Below, in pieces: positions 35,487 through 45,612 of a DNA stretch of 64,000 nucleotides. The notes beneath the pieces are model-generated. The model was not told the DNA's origin. It searched no databases and saw nothing but the letters and a program-made list of their open reading frames with translations. Numbering within the stretch: the stretch's first letter is position 1; every line of letters starts with the position of its first letter. The translations under genes and the position numbers were made by a program. Source of the stretch: an uncultured Anaeromyxobacter sp. (GTDB lineage: Bacteria > Myxococcota > Myxococcia > Myxococcales > Anaeromyxobacteraceae); contig CAIOAK010000108.1 of assembly GCA_903855945.1 (NCBI GenBank), positions 1 through 64,000 of the forward strand, written 5' to 3'.

Positions 35487-37076
35487 CTAGGCCGGGAAGT
35501 ACCGCGTCCCGCGCCTCACCGCCACGCCACGGACGACGAGCCTGTCGAGCGCGCCGCCGGCGTCGCCGGGGACGACCCCGGCCACCTCGTCGAGGGTGCG
35601 CCCTCGCAGGGCGGAGCGGAGCTCGAGGAGGACGGCCTCCTCGATCGGGGAGAAGTCGCCCGGGCCCGCCTCGACCGCCACCACGGCGGCGCGCGGGAGC
35701 AGCGAGGCGGCCGATGCGGCGGCGGTGTGGACGCGCGGCGCGGCGGCGGACGCGACCCGGGCGCGTGCGGGCGCGGGAGCAGCGACCGCGGGTACGACCC
35801 TGCGCGTCGGCGTGGAGGAATCGTCCACCACCGCATCGCGGAGCGCCGTGGCCCCGACGGCGGCCAGCTTCTCGGAGATCCGGCGCGCGGCGCGACGTCG
35901 ATCCTCGGCCGGGGCCGCGGCCGCCACCGACTCGCCCGACCAGCGGGCGACGGCCTTCGAGGCGACGCGACGGACCGACTCGTCGCCGTGATCGAGCGCG
36001 CGGGTGAGCGCGCCCTGCGCGGAGGCGGTGGGAAGTCCGGAGAGGGCCAGCGCCGCGGCGCGGGCGACGCCCGGGTCCCGGTCGGACAGCGTGGCCCGCA
36101 GTGCCTCCTCGGCGGCGGGCCCCCCGGCGAATCCGAGGAGGAGCACCGCGCGCCGCCTCACGAGCGGGCTGGGATCGCCGAGCGCGCCGAGCAGCCGGGA
36201 CTCGGCCGCGGGTCCGGAGAGCGCCGACAGCGCGTCGAGGGCCGCCGCGCGCACCCCGGGGCGTGGGTCGGAGAGCTCGCGACCCGCCACCTCGGCGGCA
36301 GCCGTCTCCCCCAGCGCGCCCAGCGCGGCGAGGAGCGCCACCTTGACCTCCTCGTCCCGTTCCCGACCCACCGCGGAGGCCACGAGCGGGGCCGCCGCGC
36401 GGGATCCCATGGCGCGAAGCGCATCGGCGGCGCGCCGGCGTGCGTGACGGTCGGTGGAGGCGAGGTCGTCCATGGACGACTCGTAGAGCGAGCGCTCGGC
36501 CCGGCTCTCCAGCCCGCCCTCGAGGCGGATGGCCTCGGAACGGCTCACGCTCAGCCGTCCGGAGGCCTCGAAGCCGCGCGCGATCTCGTCCACCCCGGCG
36601 TGGGCCGAGCCCACTGCGTGGGACGCGGAGGTCCCGGCGGGCCCCTCGAGACGCAACCCGGCCAGCTCGGCCGCCACCTTCCACGGGCGCAGCAGCTCGA
36701 TCTCGGCGCGGAGCTCGGCGATGAAACCGGCCAGGTCGGCCTCCTCGCCCGCGCTCTCCCCCTCGGAGGGCGCTCCGGCGATGCGGGCCTGGTCGATGAG
36801 GCCGGTGAGGAAGCGTTCCCGCTCTCCCTCGAGAAGTCGCACGCGCTCGGAGAGCTCCCCCTCGTGGTGGCGGGCCGTCTCGACCTCCTCGCGGAATCGG
36901 GCGAGATCGGTGGCGGTGACCGCCTCCCGGGCGCGTGCGGCGGCGGCGCCCTCCCGCTCCCGCGATGCAACCTCTCGCGCAGCGGTGAGCTCGCTCTCGA
37001 GCTGCGAGAGCCGACACTCGAAGTAGACGATCTTCTCGAGCGCCCCTCGAAGGAGCGCTTCCGGATTTCCGCTCAA
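35487..37076 (-). CDS. pomY: PomY-like coiled-coil and HEAT-repeat protein
   Basis: A 529-residue protein with an N-terminal coiled coil (about 13-115), a linker, five to six HEAT repeats (about 205-395, e.g. ARRRAADALRAMGSRAAAPLV, GVRAAALDALSAL) and a C-terminal Ala/Pro-rich part ending in a winged-helix-like segment (SPIEEAVLLELRSALRGRTLDEVAGVV). Coiled coil plus HEAT is the layout of M. xanthus PomY, which binds PomX and stimulates PomZ. TTG start at 37076 (MSGNPEALLRGALEKIVYFE) has GGAGG four bp before it; a longer start at 37148 adds a non-conserved basic stretch. First gene of the cluster. Confidence 0.75.
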   Translation of the reverse strand: MSGNPEALLRGALEKIVYFECRLSQLESELTAAREVASREREGAAAARAREAVTATDLARFREEVETARHHEGELSERVRLLEGERERFLTGLIDQARIAGAPSEGESAGEEADLAGFIAELRAEIELLRPWKVAAELAGLRLEGPAGTSASHAVGSAHAGVDEIARGFEASGRLSVSRSEAIRLEGGLESRAERSLYESSMDDLASTDRHARRRAADALRAMGSRAAAPLVASAVGRERDEEVKVALLAALGALGETAAAEVAGRELSDPRPGVRAAALDALSALSGPAAESRLLGALGDPSPLVRRRAVLLLGFAGGPAAEEALRATLSDRDPGVARAAALALSGLPTASAQGALTRALDHGDESVRRVASKAVARWSGESVAAAAPAEDRRRAARRISEKLAAVGATALRDAVVDDSSTPTRRVVPAVAAPAPARARVASAAAPRVHTAAASAASLLPRAAVVAVEAGPGDFSPIEEAVLLELRSALRGRTLDEVAGVVPGDAGGALDRLVVRGVAVRRGTRYFPA

Positions 37077-37178
37077 CCCGCCTCCACCAGCCCGTCGGAA
37101 CCCATAGGGTTTCCGGTACCTTGCACGTGGTGAGTGTAGGGAAGGCACCCCGAAAAGGCAAACCCCAACGGCCGCCGT

Positions 37179-38438
37179 TCAGCGAACCAGCTCGAGCCCG
37201 TGGCCGGAAGGCCCTCGCTCGGTCCGGTAGAGCAGGAACGAGAAGGCGAGGCCGAGGAACCCGAGCGCCGTGAAGATCCACATCCCCGGCCGGTAACCGG
37301 CCGGATTTGCTGCACCGGCGTGGGCCGCGTCGTTCGTCGCGCCGATGAGCCAGTTCATCCCGGCGAGCCCGACCTGCTGCACGAGCGTCATCACCGAGTA
37401 GGCGGTGCCGAGCCGCCCCTCCGGAACCAGGTAGGCGACCGACGGCCACATGACGGCCGGGATGAGCGAGAAGGCCACGCCCATGAAGGCGATGACGAGC
37501 CAGAGCGGCACCCCGCTGTAGACCATGAGCAGGTAGACCGGGATGAGGGTGGCCGAGCCGATCGCCATGAGGAGCGCGCGGTGTCCGATGCGGTCGGCGA
37601 GCAACCCGAAGAGCGGCGTGGCGAACATGGCGGCGAGCGGGAGGACGCTGTTGAGCGCCCCCGCCGTCTCGCGGCTCACTCCGCGTGCGTCCATGAAGAA
37701 CTTGATGGCGAAGGATCGGAACGGGAAGATCGCCGAGTAGAAGGCGAGGCACAGCGCCACCACGTACCAGTAGGACTTCCCGTAGGCGAAGAGGTCGCGG
37801 AGCACGAGCTTGTCGGTGCCGCCGGCCGCGCCCAGCGAGTAGCGCCGGGCCACCCGCGCCTCCAGCACCCAGTAGAGGACGCCCGCCACGAGGCAGCTGG
37901 CCCCCAGCACCGCACCGATCTGGAGCGGCGGCTGCCAGCTCCCGTAGTACGACCTCGCCCAGCTCGGGGAGTTGTCGGCCGCGACCGAGCCGAGCCGCGC
38001 GATGGTGAGGTTGAGCCCGAAGGCGAAGGAGAGCTCCTTCCCCTTGAACCACTTGGCGATGGCGGTGGTGACGGCCACGATGAGCGGCTCGGCCCCCACC
38101 CCGAGGAGGAAGCGTCCCGCCGCCATGACGCGGAAGTCGGAGGAGACCGCGGTGAGGATGCCGGCCACCGTGGTGATGGCGCCGAAGAGCAGGATCGAGC
38201 GGCGGGTGCCGAAGCGGTCGATGACGATGCCGCCGCCGATGAGCACGAGCACCGCGGCCCAGCTGTAGGTGGAGTAGAGGAGCCCGATCTGCTCGTCGTT
38301 GAAACCGAGCTGGCTCGTGAGCAGGTCCGCGACCGGGGCGATGGTGTCGTAGACGTAGTAGTTGCCGAACATCGCCAGGCTGAGCAGCACCAGGGCCGCC
38401 CAGCGGTCGAACGGCGGCGGGCGGGGGCGCTCTGCCAC
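37179..38438 (-). CDS. Major facilitator superfamily transporter
   Basis: A 419-residue inner-membrane carrier with 12 predicted helices in two halves. Seen: the MFS signature between TM2 and TM3 (GGGIVIDRFGTRRS) and its echo between TM8 and TM9 (FGLLADRIGHRALL), and GRFLLGVGAEPLIVAV in TM4. The overall pattern is close to the MFSD1/oxalate-formate group of MFS proteins, but the substrate cannot be told. Its ATG is 3 bp from the YCII gene stop, so the two are co-transcribed. Confidence 0.85.
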   Translation of the reverse strand: MAERPRPPPFDRWAALVLLSLAMFGNYYVYDTIAPVADLLTSQLGFNDEQIGLLYSTYSWAAVLVLIGGGIVIDRFGTRRSILLFGAITTVAGILTAVSSDFRVMAAGRFLLGVGAEPLIVAVTTAIAKWFKGKELSFAFGLNLTIARLGSVAADNSPSWARSYYGSWQPPLQIGAVLGASCLVAGVLYWVLEARVARRYSLGAAGGTDKLVLRDLFAYGKSYWYVVALCLAFYSAIFPFRSFAIKFFMDARGVSRETAGALNSVLPLAAMFATPLFGLLADRIGHRALLMAIGSATLIPVYLLMVYSGVPLWLVIAFMGVAFSLIPAVMWPSVAYLVPEGRLGTAYSVMTLVQQVGLAGMNWLIGATNDAAHAGAANPAGYRPGMWIFTALGFLGLAFSFLLYRTERGPSGHGLELVR

Positions 38439-38441
38439 CGG

Positions 38442-38735
38442 TCAGGCCCGGTCCAGGTTCTCCTTGCCGTTGACCGGGTTCCAGGGGAGCAGCTCCCACT
38501 GGGCCACCCCGCCCTTCACGTAGGGATCCTGGTCGCGCAGCGCGAGGAGCTCCGCGTCGGGCGTTCCGTCCGGCAGGCGCAGGAGGACGGCGCCGGCGAA
38601 GCGGGGCTCGATCGGGCCGGAGGCGACGATGATCCCCCTCTCGCGGAGACCCGCGGCGTAGGCCCGGTGGGCCTCCTGGTGCTTCTGGACTTCCTCGATC
38701 GGCTTTCGGTAGCGGACGATGGCGATGACGTACAT
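38442..38735 (-). CDS. YCII-related protein
   Basis: A 97-residue protein with the dimeric alpha+beta barrel fold of the YCII family: MYVIAIVRYRKPIEEVQKHQEAHRAYAAGLRERGIIVASGPIEP, a conserved His in the first helix and the DQDPYVKGGVAQWELLPW segment at the end. Some relatives take part in catabolic enzyme reactions, but no function is established for most. Start chosen at the ATG where conservation begins. Encoded immediately before the MFS gene. Confidence 0.85.
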   Translation of the reverse strand: MYVIAIVRYRKPIEEVQKHQEAHRAYAAGLRERGIIVASGPIEPRFAGAVLLRLPDGTPDAELLALRDQDPYVKGGVAQWELLPWNPVNGKENLDRA

Positions 38736-38785
38736 GCGGCCTCCGGACGATGGAGGGCCGGTCGTACCACGCCCCCCGGGCGGCG

Positions 38786-40066
38786 TCACGCCGGAGGTCG
38801 AGGCTCCCGCAGCACGCGCACCCGCTGGATCCGGCGTCCGTCTGTTTCACTGATAGTGAATGACCAGTCCCGCCAGCGCAACCGGTCCCCGCGGGCCGGG
38901 ATGGCCCCTGCGAGCGCCACCAGGAATCCGGCCACGGTCTCGTAGGCGCCACGGGACGGGATCCCGGCGCCGGTCGCCTCGTTGAACTCGGCCACCGGGG
39001 CGTCCCCGCGCACGAGGAAGCTGCCGTCGGAGGCCGGCTCGACCGCGCCCCCCTCCTCGGTGTCCATCTCGTCCCGGATCTCCCCCACGATCTCCTCGAG
39101 CACGTCCTCCAGCGTCACCGCCCCCATGACGCCGCCGTACTCGTCCACCACGATCATCATGTGCTGGTGCTTGCGCTGCATGCCCCGGAGCAGCACCTGC
39201 ACCGGCGTGGACCAGGGGACGAAGGTGGGCGGACGGATCACGTCGCGCAGGACGATGAGCTCGGGGTGGGCGAGCAGCGGCACGAGGTCGCGGACGTGGA
39301 GGACCCCCACCACCCGGTCGAGGCTCACCTCGAAGACCGGCACGCGGGAGTGCCCGTCCTCGGCGAGCCGCTCCAGGATCTCCGGGACCGGGGTGTCCAC
39401 GTGCAGCGCCATCACCTCGGTCCGCGGCACCATGATGTCCCGCGCCACCTTCTCGCGGAACTCGAGCACCCGGTGGATGAGCTCGCTCGTCCGGTCGGCG
39501 GGATCCGTCGACCGGGCGTGGGCGGCGAGGGCCCGCTCCACCTCCTCGACGGGGGGGAGCGGCAGGCTGAAGCGTCCTGGCCCTCCGACGAGCGGCGACA
39601 CCGCCATCCCCATGAACCGCGCCACCGGGGCGAGCAGCACCGTGACCGCCTGCACCGGGATGGCGAGCGCCAGCGCCACCTCCTCCGGGTGGGTCGCCCC
39701 GGCGCGACGCCCGGCCGAGGCGAGCGCCACGCTGAGGAGCGCCCCGAGCACCACCGCGCCCGCCATCGGGAGCGCGCGCGGGCCGGCCGGCAACTCGGCC
39801 GCCGCCGCGGCGAAGAGCGCCCCGGCCGACAGCGACGTGAGCGCGACGAGGAGCCGCGTGGCCGCCGCCGACCGCTCGGGCCGGGCCACGAGCCGCCCCA
39901 GCGCCCGGGCCTTCCCGCTGGCGGCCGGATCGCTCGCCATGGCCTCGGCGCGCGGCACGCCGAGCGCGGTGAGGGCCGCCTCGAAGGCCGCGCCCAGCGC
40001 GCGCACCGTCAGGAGCAGGACGGCCGCCAGCGCGAACTCCAGGACCAACCCTCGGGGCGCCTCCAT
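38786..40066 (-). CDS. CNNM/CorC-family membrane protein with CBS pair
   Basis: A 426-residue protein of the hemolysin C/CorC/CNNM group, linked to Mg and Co efflux or tolerance. An N-terminal membrane region with about four helices (1-160) is followed by the linker IMVPRTEVMALHVDTP, two CBS domains (about 205-320; GHSRVPVFEVSLDRVVGVLHV, MMIVVDEYGGVMGAVTLEDVLEEIVGEI) and a C-terminal CorC domain that is a PCMH-like fold (RGAYETVAGFLVALAG). Start at ATG 40066; a second ATG ten codons upstream would overlap the divergent hydrolase start. Confidence 0.88.
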   Translation of the reverse strand: MEAPRGLVLEFALAAVLLLTVRALGAAFEAALTALGVPRAEAMASDPAASGKARALGRLVARPERSAAATRLLVALTSLSAGALFAAAAAELPAGPRALPMAGAVVLGALLSVALASAGRRAGATHPEEVALALAIPVQAVTVLLAPVARFMGMAVSPLVGGPGRFSLPLPPVEEVERALAAHARSTDPADRTSELIHRVLEFREKVARDIMVPRTEVMALHVDTPVPEILERLAEDGHSRVPVFEVSLDRVVGVLHVRDLVPLLAHPELIVLRDVIRPPTFVPWSTPVQVLLRGMQRKHQHMMIVVDEYGGVMGAVTLEDVLEEIVGEIRDEMDTEEGGAVEPASDGSFLVRGDAPVAEFNEATGAGIPSRGAYETVAGFLVALAGAIPARGDRLRWRDWSFTISETDGRRIQRVRVLREPRPPA

Positions 40067-40094
40067 CCCGGATGGAATAGCATACGCGCCGGCC

Positions 40095-40730
40095 ATGCGC
40101 GTCGACCTGCCCGGACCCGCCGGACGCATCGAGGGGCTCCTCGAGTCGCCGGCGTCCCCCCGGTTCGCCGCGCTCGTGCTCCATCCCCACCCGCTTCTCG
40201 GCGGCACGATGCACAACCACGCCACCTACCACCTCGCGAAGGGGGCGGTCTCCGCTGGGGGCGTGGCGCTGCGGATCCAGTTCCGCGGTGTGGGGCTCTC
40301 GGACGGAGCTCACACGGGAGGCCCGGGCGAGCTCGCCGACGCGCGGGCCGCGCTCCTCTGGCTCTCCGGGCGCTACCCGGCACTTCCGCTCCACCTCGGT
40401 GGGATGTCCTTCGGCGCCTGGATCGCGCTGCAGCTCGGGTGTGCCGAGCCCGACGTGCAGGGGATCGTGGGAGCTGGGCTCGCGTCCCGCACGCTGCAGC
40501 TCGGCTTCCTCCCCGCCTGCGCGCGCCGGGTGGCGGCGATCCAGGCCGCCTCCGACGAGCTCGGCCCGGTGAGCGAGGTGGAGGCGCTCATGGCCGGGCC
40601 ACCGTCCCTGCGCCGCCTCTCCATCGTCCCGGGGACGACCCACCTCTTCCTCGAGTCCCTGCCCGCCTACCGGCGCGCGGTGGACGCGTCCTGGGAGTGG
40701 CTCACTTCCCCGCGATCTGGATCCCGCTGA
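40095..40730 (+). CDS. Alpha/beta hydrolase (COG2945-like)
   Basis: A 211-residue cytoplasmic hydrolase. Seen: the entry motif VLHPHPLLGGTMHNH, RGVGLSDGAHTGGPGELAD, and the nucleophile elbow GGMSFGAW with its Ser; the C-terminal His in PGTTHLF. This small subfamily has no assigned substrate. Its 3' end overlaps the 3' end of pmbA by 29 bp on the opposite strand. Diverges from the CorC-like gene with 28 bp between starts. Confidence 0.85.
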   Translation: MRVDLPGPAGRIEGLLESPASPRFAALVLHPHPLLGGTMHNHATYHLAKGAVSAGGVALRIQFRGVGLSDGAHTGGPGELADARAALLWLSGRYPALPLHLGGMSFGAWIALQLGCAEPDVQGIVGAGLASRTLQLGFLPACARRVAAIQAASDELGPVSEVEALMAGPPSLRRLSIVPGTTHLFLESLPAYRRAVDASWEWLTSPRSGSR

Positions 40731-42027
40731 AGAGGAGGGACGGCGTGCGCATCGCCGAGAAGCGGTAGGGGTCGTTCCCCACCGCGGCGAGCTGCTGCCA
40801 GAGCTCCCGGTGGTTTCCGGAGGCGTTCATCTCCCCCACCGGCCCCTCGATCCGTCCGGCGCGCACCCGGAACCCCTGCACCCCGAGCGAGAAGTCACCC
40901 GTGGTGGAGTTGGAGTTTCCGCCCAGGAATCCGGTGACGAGCAGCCCGTCCCCCATCTCGGCGAGAAGCCCGTCGCGCCCGACCGCGCCGAGCGGCCAGG
41001 AGAGGTTCGAGACCCGCGCCGTGGTCGGTGCCATCCCGAGCTTCCGGCCGTAGTAGGTGTCGACGTAGCAGTTCCGCAGCACGCCCTGCTCGATCACCGG
41101 GAAGGGGCGTGAGGCCATCCCCTCCCCGTCCCAGAGGCGGGAGCCGAGGCCGCGCACCACGAACGGATCGTCGGCCACGTCGAGCCGCTCGCTGCCGATC
41201 GACTTGCCGATCATGCCCTCCAGGAAGGAGCGCTTCTGCTGCAGCGCCGACCCGGAGAGCGCGCCGAGCAGCGGGCCGAGGAGCCGGCCGGCCGCGCGCG
41301 CGTCCACCACCACCGGCGTGACCGCCGAATCCCCCTTCTCCGAGCCGATGCGGGAGAGGGCGCGCGTGGCGGCCCCGCGCCCGATCTCCGCCGCCGGTGG
41401 GAGGTCGAGGTGGAATCGGGCCGTGGCGGCGTCCCAGTCCTCTGGGCGCCGGCCGTCGGGGTCGGTGACGCTCACCTCGGCGGCCATGCCGAAGTCGGTG
41501 CCGCCGCGCAGCCCCTCGAAGCCGTTGGAGGTGACGAGCGCCCGCTCGCCCGAGCTGTCCCCCACGCTGGCCGAGACCGACAGGATCCGATCGGCGCCGG
41601 GGACCGACCGGGCCGCCTCCTCGATGGCCGCCACGGTGCGGCGCCTCGCCACGGCGTCGAGCCGGTCCTGGGACGGATCGGCGAGCTCCAGGTCGAGCTG
41701 GGCGCGCCCCTCGTAGAGGGCCGGGTCGGGGAGGACGCGGAAGGGGTCGGGGGCGAGGGTGCGGGTGAGCGCCACTCCGTCGCGGACCAGTCGCTCGATC
41801 GCCTCGGGTCGCAGATCGCTCGTGGAGACCGACGCGTATCGCCCGTCCACGTAGAGGTCGATCCCCAGACCGCGGGTGGTGGCCTCGCTGGCCGTCTCCA
41901 CCTTGCCGTCCCGCCAGGTGAGCTCCACGTGGCGCGAGCGGCTGGCGGCCGCGGCGGCCTCCTGGGCGCCGGAACGGAGCGCGAGGCGCACCGCCGCGCG
42001 CGCTGCCTCGAGCAGTTCGGCGCTCAT
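40702..42027 (-). CDS. pmbA: TldE/PmbA metalloprotease subunit
   Basis: A 441-residue partner of TldD; together they form a heterodimeric zinc protease that trims unfolded peptides, matures some RiPPs such as microcin B17, and degrades CcdA in E. coli. Seen: the PmbA/TldE pattern RGLGIDLYVDGRYASVSTSDL, VVVDARAAGRLLGPLLGALSGSALQQKRSFLEGMIGKSI and GFLGGNSNSTTGDFSLGVQGF. TldE lacks the HExxxH motif. ATG overlaps the tldD stop (ATGA). No obvious RiPP precursor lies adjacent. Confidence 0.93.
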   Translation of the reverse strand: MSAELLEAARAAVRLALRSGAQEAAAAASRSRHVELTWRDGKVETASEATTRGLGIDLYVDGRYASVSTSDLRPEAIERLVRDGVALTRTLAPDPFRVLPDPALYEGRAQLDLELADPSQDRLDAVARRRTVAAIEEAARSVPGADRILSVSASVGDSSGERALVTSNGFEGLRGGTDFGMAAEVSVTDPDGRRPEDWDAATARFHLDLPPAAEIGRGAATRALSRIGSEKGDSAVTPVVVDARAAGRLLGPLLGALSGSALQQKRSFLEGMIGKSIGSERLDVADDPFVVRGLGSRLWDGEGMASRPFPVIEQGVLRNCYVDTYYGRKLGMAPTTARVSNLSWPLGAVGRDGLLAEMGDGLLVTGFLGGNSNSTTGDFSLGVQGFRVRAGRIEGPVGEMNASGNHRELWQQLAAVGNDPYRFSAMRTPSLLFSGIQIAGK

Positions 42028-43475
42028 GGCGTGCCCCTCCCACCCACGGTCATCGAGGAGACCCGGACGGTGGGGAGACCCTGCGAGACCGGGACGCTCT
42101 GGCCGTCCTTGCCGCAGGTCCAGCCCCCCTCGTCGATGGCGAGATCGTTTCCCACCATGTCCACCATCTCGAGGGCGCGGGGCCCGTTCCCGATGAGGTT
42201 GACGTCCTTGATGGGCCGGGTGAGCTTCCCGTCCTCGATGAGCCAGCCGTTCTTCACGAAGAAGGTGAAGTCCCCGGCCCCGATCTGGACCTGGCCGTTC
42301 GAGAAGGTCTGGCAGTAGATGCCCCGTTTCACGGAGCGTATGATCTCGTCGGCCCCGTGGGGACCGGGCAGCATGTAGGTGGAGCGCATGCGCGGGAGCG
42401 GCGGGCTGCGGTAGCTCTCCCGGCGGCCGTTGCCGGTCGGGGAGACCCCGTAGTGGCGCGCCGAGATGGCGTCGTGCAGGTAGGAGGCGAGCACGCCGTC
42501 CTCCACGAGCACGGTCCGGCCGGCCGGGTTTCCCTCGTCGTCCACGTGGATGGAGCCGCGCGCCCCGGGCTCCGTGCCGTCGTCCACGATGGAGACGAAC
42601 GGCTGCGCGATCCGCTTTCCCATCTTGTCGGCGTAGATGGAGGTGCCCTTGCGGTTGAAGTCGGCCTCCATGCCGTGGCCGATGGCCTCGTGGAGCAGGA
42701 TGCCCGACGAGCCGGCCGCGAGGACCACCGGCATCTCGCCGGCGGGGGGCTGGCCGGCCTCGAAGAGGATGGCGGTGCGGGCCCAGGCCTCGCGCACCAG
42801 CCGGTCGATCCGGTCGGCCGAGTAGAACTCGCCCCCGGCGCGCCCGGCCACGTTGTAGCCGTTCTGCTCCCGGCGCCCGTCCCGCTCGGCCAGGATCGAG
42901 GCGGAGAGGAGCGCCATGGGCTGCAGGTCCTCCACCACCCGGCCGGTCGAGTCGGCGATGAGCACCGCCCCCTGCTCCTCGTGCAAGTGAACGTTCACCT
43001 TGCGTACCGATGGGTCGGCGGCGAGGAGGCGCGCGTTCACGGCCTCGAGCACCGGGAGGCGTGCCGCGGCGCCCTCCCCCTCCCCCGGCGCGAGGGCCGG
43101 GTAGCGCCCGCCGGCGCGCGGCGCGAGGTGAAGGACCGCGGGGCCGTCGCGAGAGGCGCCGTCGGCGATGGCGGCCGCGGTGCGGGCCGCGGCCAGGATG
43201 GCCGGCAGGGACAGGTCCTCGGTGTAGCCGTAGCCGGTCTGGCCCCCCCGGACGACCCGCACCCCCACCCCGAGTTCCACCGAGGCGAAGCCGCGGTTCA
43301 CGGCCCCGTCCTCGAGCGCCAGGTCGGTCTCGACCCGGTGCTGGAAGAAGAGGTCGGCGAAGTCGCCGCCCCTGGACATGGCCGCCGCGAGCGCCTCCCG
43401 CAGCGTCCGCTCCGTCACCCCGAAACGCCCGAACCACCCCGCGCCGGATCCCGCCGCTCCCGCTGGCATCGTCAT
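42024..43475 (-). CDS. tldD: TldD metalloprotease catalytic subunit
   Basis: A 483-residue catalytic half of the TldD/TldE protease. The zinc motif H262-E-A-I-G-H267 is present, and a later Cys in GGWTCGKDGQSVPVSQGLP provides the third ligand region. ATG start MTMPAG at 43475; the next Met two codons later is equally possible. The short gap to the divergent S9 peptidase (60 bp) holds an AATATAT element that could serve either gene as -10. Confidence 0.94.
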   Translation of the reverse strand: MTMPAGAAGSGAGWFGRFGVTERTLREALAAAMSRGGDFADLFFQHRVETDLALEDGAVNRGFASVELGVGVRVVRGGQTGYGYTEDLSLPAILAAARTAAAIADGASRDGPAVLHLAPRAGGRYPALAPGEGEGAAARLPVLEAVNARLLAADPSVRKVNVHLHEEQGAVLIADSTGRVVEDLQPMALLSASILAERDGRREQNGYNVAGRAGGEFYSADRIDRLVREAWARTAILFEAGQPPAGEMPVVLAAGSSGILLHEAIGHGMEADFNRKGTSIYADKMGKRIAQPFVSIVDDGTEPGARGSIHVDDEGNPAGRTVLVEDGVLASYLHDAISARHYGVSPTGNGRRESYRSPPLPRMRSTYMLPGPHGADEIIRSVKRGIYCQTFSNGQVQIGAGDFTFFVKNGWLIEDGKLTRPIKDVNLIGNGPRALEMVDMVGNDLAIDEGGWTCGKDGQSVPVSQGLPTVRVSSMTVGGRGTP

Positions 43476-43535
43476 GGACTCCGGAATATATGCCCGCGGT
43501 CTGCGTAGGACCCGATTTTCCCCGGAGGAGGACTC

Positions 43536-45521
<1,986 letters not shown>

Positions 45522-45544
45522 GCACGCAGGGAATCCAGCCCTGC

Positions 45545-45565
45545 ACCGCGGGTTTGCTCCGCGGT
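45545..45565 (+). terminator. Hairpin after the S9 peptidase gene
   Basis: ACCGCGG / CCGCGGT, a 7-bp perfect stem with a 7-nt loop, 23 bp after the stop codon. Probable terminator or mRNA-stabilising stem; no U-tract. Confidence 0.4.
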
Positions 45566-45578
45566 CGGGGGCGTGGCC

Positions 45579-45612
45579 ATGATGAGGGGGGCCCGGGAGG
45601 ACCCCTCATCAT
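45579..45612 (+). promoter_or_regulatory. Hairpin enclosing the ribosome site and start codon
   Basis: ATGATGAGGGG (45579-45589) and CCCCTCATCAT (45602-45612) form a perfect 11-bp stem. The 12-nt loop holds the GGGAGGA ribosome site, and the start codon at 45611 lies at the end of the 3' arm. Such a fold would hide the start codon, so translation of the hydrolase gene may be regulated or need melting of the stem. Confidence 0.5.

Noticed and set aside
41410-42318. Plus-strand frame opposite pmbA/tldD
   Set aside because: Antisense noise to two well-supported protease genes.
42024-43475. TldD/TldE as part of a RiPP cluster
   Set aside because: No precursor peptide or modification enzyme nearby; the pair is a common housekeeping locus.
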